Of a stretch of 64,000 nt of DNA, positions 61,462-64,000 are shown in pieces. Source of the stretch: Nocardioides sp. (GTDB lineage: Bacteria > Actinomycetota > Actinomycetes > Propionibacteriales > Nocardioidaceae); contig JACJWV010000005.1 of assembly GCA_020636915.1 (NCBI GenBank), forward strand, positions 62,001-126,000, read 5' to 3'. The notes below the pieces were generated by a model. That model saw nothing but the letters and a program-made list of their open reading frames with translations, ran no database searches and had not been told where the DNA came from. The position numbers and the translations under genes were made by a program. How positions within the stretch are numbered: position 1 is the stretch's first letter; every line of letters starts with the position of its first letter.

Positions 61462-63030
61462 TCAGGTGATCTCCGGCAGCTCCTGGGCCGCGCCGAGGAG
61501 CACCCGGAACGGGTCGCCACGCTCGGCGAGCCGGTCGAGCACGGTGCGGATCGTCCACCGGTCCGGCCGCAGGTCGGGGTCGTCGAGCTCGTCCCACTCG
61601 ATCGGGACCGACACGGGCGCCCCGGCCGCTGGCCGGGGCGAGTACGGCGCGACCAGCGTCTTGTTGATCGCGTTCTGGGTGTAGTCGAGGCGGGCGAGGC
61701 CCCCGCGGGCGCGGACCTCCCACTTCCAGCTGACCAGCTCGGGCACGACCTTCCCGACCGTCCGCGAGAGCCGCTCGACCCAGGCGCGGGTGTCGTCGAA
61801 GGTGTAGCCGTCGACGACCGGCACCCAGATCTGGACGCCCCGCCGGCCGGTGACCTTGGCGCGGGCGGTGACGCCGAGGTGCTCCAGCGCCGTGCGGTGC
61901 AGCCGCGCGATCGTCAGCAGCTCCTCCCACGAGGTCCGCTCCCCCGGGTCGAGGTCGACCAGGGCGTACGTCGGCTCGTGCGGCGCCTCCACGCGCGAGG
62001 TCCACGGGTGCCACTCCAGCGCGCCGAAGTTGGCGGCCCACACCAGGGCGGCGGGCTCGTCGGGGACGACGTACGCCGATGTCTCCCCTGCGCCCGCGTC
62101 GGGGTTCTCCCAGCAGCGCAGCCACTCCGGGGCGTGGTCGGGTCGCTGCTTGTGCCAGAACCCCGTGCCACCGACGCCGTCGGGGTAGCGGTGCATGTTG
62201 AGCGGACGGTCCGCGAGGTAGGGCATCGCGAACGGGGCGATGCGCGCGGCGTAGGCGAGCAGCTCGCGTTTGGTCACCGGCGGGCCGGACCCGTCGGGAG
62301 GGGCCGGGAACAGCTCCTTGTCCAGGTTGGTGATCTTCAGCCGCCGGCCGAACACCTCCCAGGTGCCCTCCCGGCCGAGCTCGCCGAGCTCGTCGATGGC
62401 CTCGTCCGGGAGCATCTCCGGCGCCAGTGACACGCTCGCCTCGGCCGCCGGCGCGTCCGAGCGCCACAGCCGGTCGGGGTCGGCCCGCACCTCGTCGTTG
62501 GTGCGGCCGCTCAGCACCGAGCGGGGGTGGTCCTCGGGGTCCCAGCCGTCGACCGCGTGGTCGTCGTGCTTGTGGAGCAGCACCCAGTTCTTCTCGTCGC
62601 CGTCGCGACGGACGAGGACGAGTCGCCCGCGCAGCTTGTCGCCGTGGACCTCGGCGTGCAGCTCGCCGTCCCGCACCGCCGCGCCCGGGTCGTCGGTGTG
62701 GACCGGCTCCCAGGTGCCGGTGTCCCACACGATCACGTCGCCCCCGCCGTACTCCCGGGACGGGATGACGCCCTCGAAGTGGAGGTACTCGACCGGGTGG
62801 TCCTCGACGTGCACCGCGAGCCGCCGGGCGCCCGGGTCGAGCGTGGGTCCCTTCGGGACCGCCCAGCTCACCAGCACGCCGTCCATCTCGAACCGCAGGT
62901 CGTAGTGGAGCCGGCTGGCCCGGTGCCGTTGGACGACGAAGCGGCGCCCGGCGCCGGCCGCGACGACGCCGGCGGGCTCCGGCGTGCGCGCGAAGTCCCG
63001 CTTGCGGCGGTAGACCTCGAGAGCGTCCAT
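61462..63030 (-). CDS. LigD-like polymerase plus 3'-phosphoesterase (no ligase domain)
   Basis: A 522-residue two-domain repair protein. Residues about 20-160 form a 3'-phosphoesterase (FVVQRHRASRLHYDLRFEMDGVLVSWAVPKG, metal ligands in VHVEDHPVEYLHFEG). Residues about 230-510 form a LigD-type primase/polymerase (ITNLDKELFP, ALVDLDPG, VTGRRGVQIWVPV, LDYTQNAINKTLVAPYSPRP). The ATP-ligase domain of full LigD is absent, and no Ku gene is adjacent. It probably works in non-homologous end joining with a separate ligase. ATG 63030 is used. Confidence 0.9.
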   Translation of the reverse strand: MDALEVYRRKRDFARTPEPAGVVAAGAGRRFVVQRHRASRLHYDLRFEMDGVLVSWAVPKGPTLDPGARRLAVHVEDHPVEYLHFEGVIPSREYGGGDVIVWDTGTWEPVHTDDPGAAVRDGELHAEVHGDKLRGRLVLVRRDGDEKNWVLLHKHDDHAVDGWDPEDHPRSVLSGRTNDEVRADPDRLWRSDAPAAEASVSLAPEMLPDEAIDELGELGREGTWEVFGRRLKITNLDKELFPAPPDGSGPPVTKRELLAYAARIAPFAMPYLADRPLNMHRYPDGVGGTGFWHKQRPDHAPEWLRCWENPDAGAGETSAYVVPDEPAALVWAANFGALEWHPWTSRVEAPHEPTYALVDLDPGERTSWEELLTIARLHRTALEHLGVTARAKVTGRRGVQIWVPVVDGYTFDDTRAWVERLSRTVGKVVPELVSWKWEVRARGGLARLDYTQNAINKTLVAPYSPRPAAGAPVSVPIEWDELDDPDLRPDRWTIRTVLDRLAERGDPFRVLLGAAQELPEIT

Positions 63031-63075
63031 GCCGCCACGGTTCCCGGTCCGTCGCGCGCCCACGCGCGTCGCCGG

Positions 63076-63726
63076 TCAGCCGCCGCCGAGACCGGCGTCG
63101 CGCGCGCGGATGATCGCCTCGGCGCGGTCGGTGGCCTGCAGCTTGGCGAGGATGTTCGAGACGTTGTTGCGGACCGTCTTCGGCGCGAGGTAGAGCGCGG
63201 ACGCGATCTGGGCGTTGTTGCGTCCCGCCGCGATCAGGTCGAGGATCTCCAGCTCCCGCTCGGTCAGCTGCGGGAAGGCCGAGCGGTCCGGGGTGGTCGA
63301 CCCCGAGAGGAGGTCGGCGATCCGCAGGGCGAGCGACGCCCCGAAGACCAGCCCGCCGGCCTGCACCGTCGAGATCGCGCGGGCGACCTCGTCCTGGCTG
63401 GCGCCCTTGACCAGGTAGCCGCGCGCCCCGGCGCGCATCGCGGCCAGGACCGTGCCGTCCTCCTCCCCCATCGTGAACACCAGGACGCGCACGTCCGGCT
63501 GGGTCTCGGCGAGCCGGCGGGTCGCGTCGATGCCGTTCATGACCGGCATCTGCAGGTCCATCACGACCACGTCGGGTGCGTGCTCGGCCGCCAGCGCGAC
63601 CGCCTCCGCGCCGTCGGCGGCCGTCGCCACGACCTCGACCTCGGGCTGGGTCTCGAGCAGCGACGCCAGCCCGTCGCGGAAGACGGGGTGGTCGTCGGCG
63701 ATCAACACCCGGACGCGCTCGCTCAT
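63076..63726 (-). CDS. NarL/LuxR family response regulator
   Basis: A 216-residue response regulator. Receiver domain with phosphoacceptor Asp57 (VVMDLQMP), acidic DD at 11-12 and the conserved Lys (GYLVKGASQDE). The C-terminal LuxR helix-turn-helix (about 150-210) contains LTERELEILDLIAAGRNNAQIA and KTVRNNVSNILAKL. The start overlaps the histidine kinase stop as ATGA, so the pair forms a two-component system. Target genes cannot be inferred. Confidence 0.93.
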   Translation of the reverse strand: MSERVRVLIADDHPVFRDGLASLLETQPEVEVVATAADGAEAVALAAEHAPDVVVMDLQMPVMNGIDATRRLAETQPDVRVLVFTMGEEDGTVLAAMRAGARGYLVKGASQDEVARAISTVQAGGLVFGASLALRIADLLSGSTTPDRSAFPQLTERELEILDLIAAGRNNAQIASALYLAPKTVRNNVSNILAKLQATDRAEAIIRARDAGLGGG

Positions 63727-64000
63727 CGGTGCTCCTCGGCCGGGATCGGGGTCATCGGCAACCAGGCCCGGACCCGGGTGCCGCCGGACGTCGGACAGCT
63801 GATCTCGGTGCGGCCACCGAGCTCCTCGGCCCGCTCGCGGATGGACCGTAACCCGACTCCCGCCGTCACGGCGGGATCGATGCCGCGACCGTCGTCGGCG
63901 ACCTCGACGAGCAGCGCGTGGGAGCTCCCGACCAGGCGTACGGCGGCGTGCCGGGCGCCCGCGTGCCGCGCGGTGTTGGTGAGCGCCTCCGAGGCGATGC
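63723..64000 (-). CDS. Sensor histidine kinase, C-terminal part (truncated by window edge)
   Basis: The last 91 residues of a NarX/DesK-type histidine kinase. The HATPase_c domain shows the N box EALTNTARHAGA, G1 box ADDGRGI and G2 box GVGLRSIRERAEELGG. The upstream sensor and dimerisation parts lie outside the window. Its stop overlaps the start of the response regulator by four bases, so it is the cognate kinase. Confidence 0.9.
   Translation of the reverse strand, partial: IASEALTNTARHAGARHAAVRLVGSSHALLVEVADDGRGIDPAVTAGVGLRSIRERAEELGGRTEISCPTSGGTRVRAWLPMTPIPAEEHR

Overview
This 64 kb window is high-GC chromosomal DNA with dense, mostly ATG/GTG-started genes and many 1-4 base start/stop overlaps. 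Its content (an Mce4-type steroid importer with KstR-type operators, HsaD-like steroid SDRs, a fadA2-fabG4-htdX cluster, many leaderless promoters, an F420-type reductase family, a PAC2 protein) points to an actinobacterium. Nocardioidaceae, such as Nocardioides, is my best guess; this is inferred from gene content, not from a marker gene. No rRNA, tRNA, CRISPR array, prophage or insertion sequence was seen.

Layout. 1-1109: truncated secreted protein, then a DUF2975 membrane protein with its small HTH partner. 1141-5411: bioBAFD operon behind a clear promoter and two tandem BioQ-like operators. 5433-11239: minus-strand hydrolases (adenosine/adenine deaminase, class C serine hydrolase, alpha/beta hydrolase, secreted GH65 trehalase-like enzyme). 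11326-15603: DedA protein, Ddn-like reductase, orphan membrane protein, TetR regulator divergent from an F420/NADP oxidoreductase-like gene with twin operators, DUF1684. 15895-30216: minus-strand steroid region, with ferredoxin reductase-ferredoxin-Hsd4A-SDR-PPOX transcribed from one KstR box and yrbEAB-mceABCDEF-masAB from another. 30412-39912: mixed housekeeping (hemerythrin, MFS, zinc-ribbon multispan protein, uvrB, phospholipase D/cardiolipin synthase). 39928-46246: tandem-SCP2 protein, AlkA-like glycosylase, a KstR-box enoyl-CoA hydratase, 5'-3' exonuclease, App1-type phosphatase, ATP-dependent ligase. 46323-57422: TetR, fadA2/fabG4/htdX, two TesB thioesterases, PAC2 protein and the fadI-fadJ-type beta-oxidation pair. 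57578-64000: L,D-transpeptidase, SpoIIE phosphatase, homocysteine methyltransferase, LigD-like polymerase/phosphoesterase, and a LuxR response regulator with its truncated histidine kinase.

The genes suggest a coherent role: Mce4 imports sterol, Hsd4A, the other SDR and the hydratase act on the steroid or its side chain, the ferredoxin/reductase pair feeds an oxygenase (not in the window), and the fad/fab/htd and thioesterase genes handle acyl-CoA products.

The most unusual non-coding signal is a family of short repeat arrays (16345-16531, 33296-33419, 51195-51282). Their units share a CGAGTCG core, are spaced by exactly 32, 21 and 22 bases (three or two helical turns), and each array abuts the stop codon of a minus-strand gene. 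A second dispersed palindromic element (GGTGGTCGAG...GTCGAGACC) occurs four times and has been absorbed into two unrelated proteins, where its 22-base form encodes the same peptide. At least fifteen genes carry a TANNNT -10 box exactly 6-7 bases before the start codon, which indicates leaderless mRNAs and fixes several starts.
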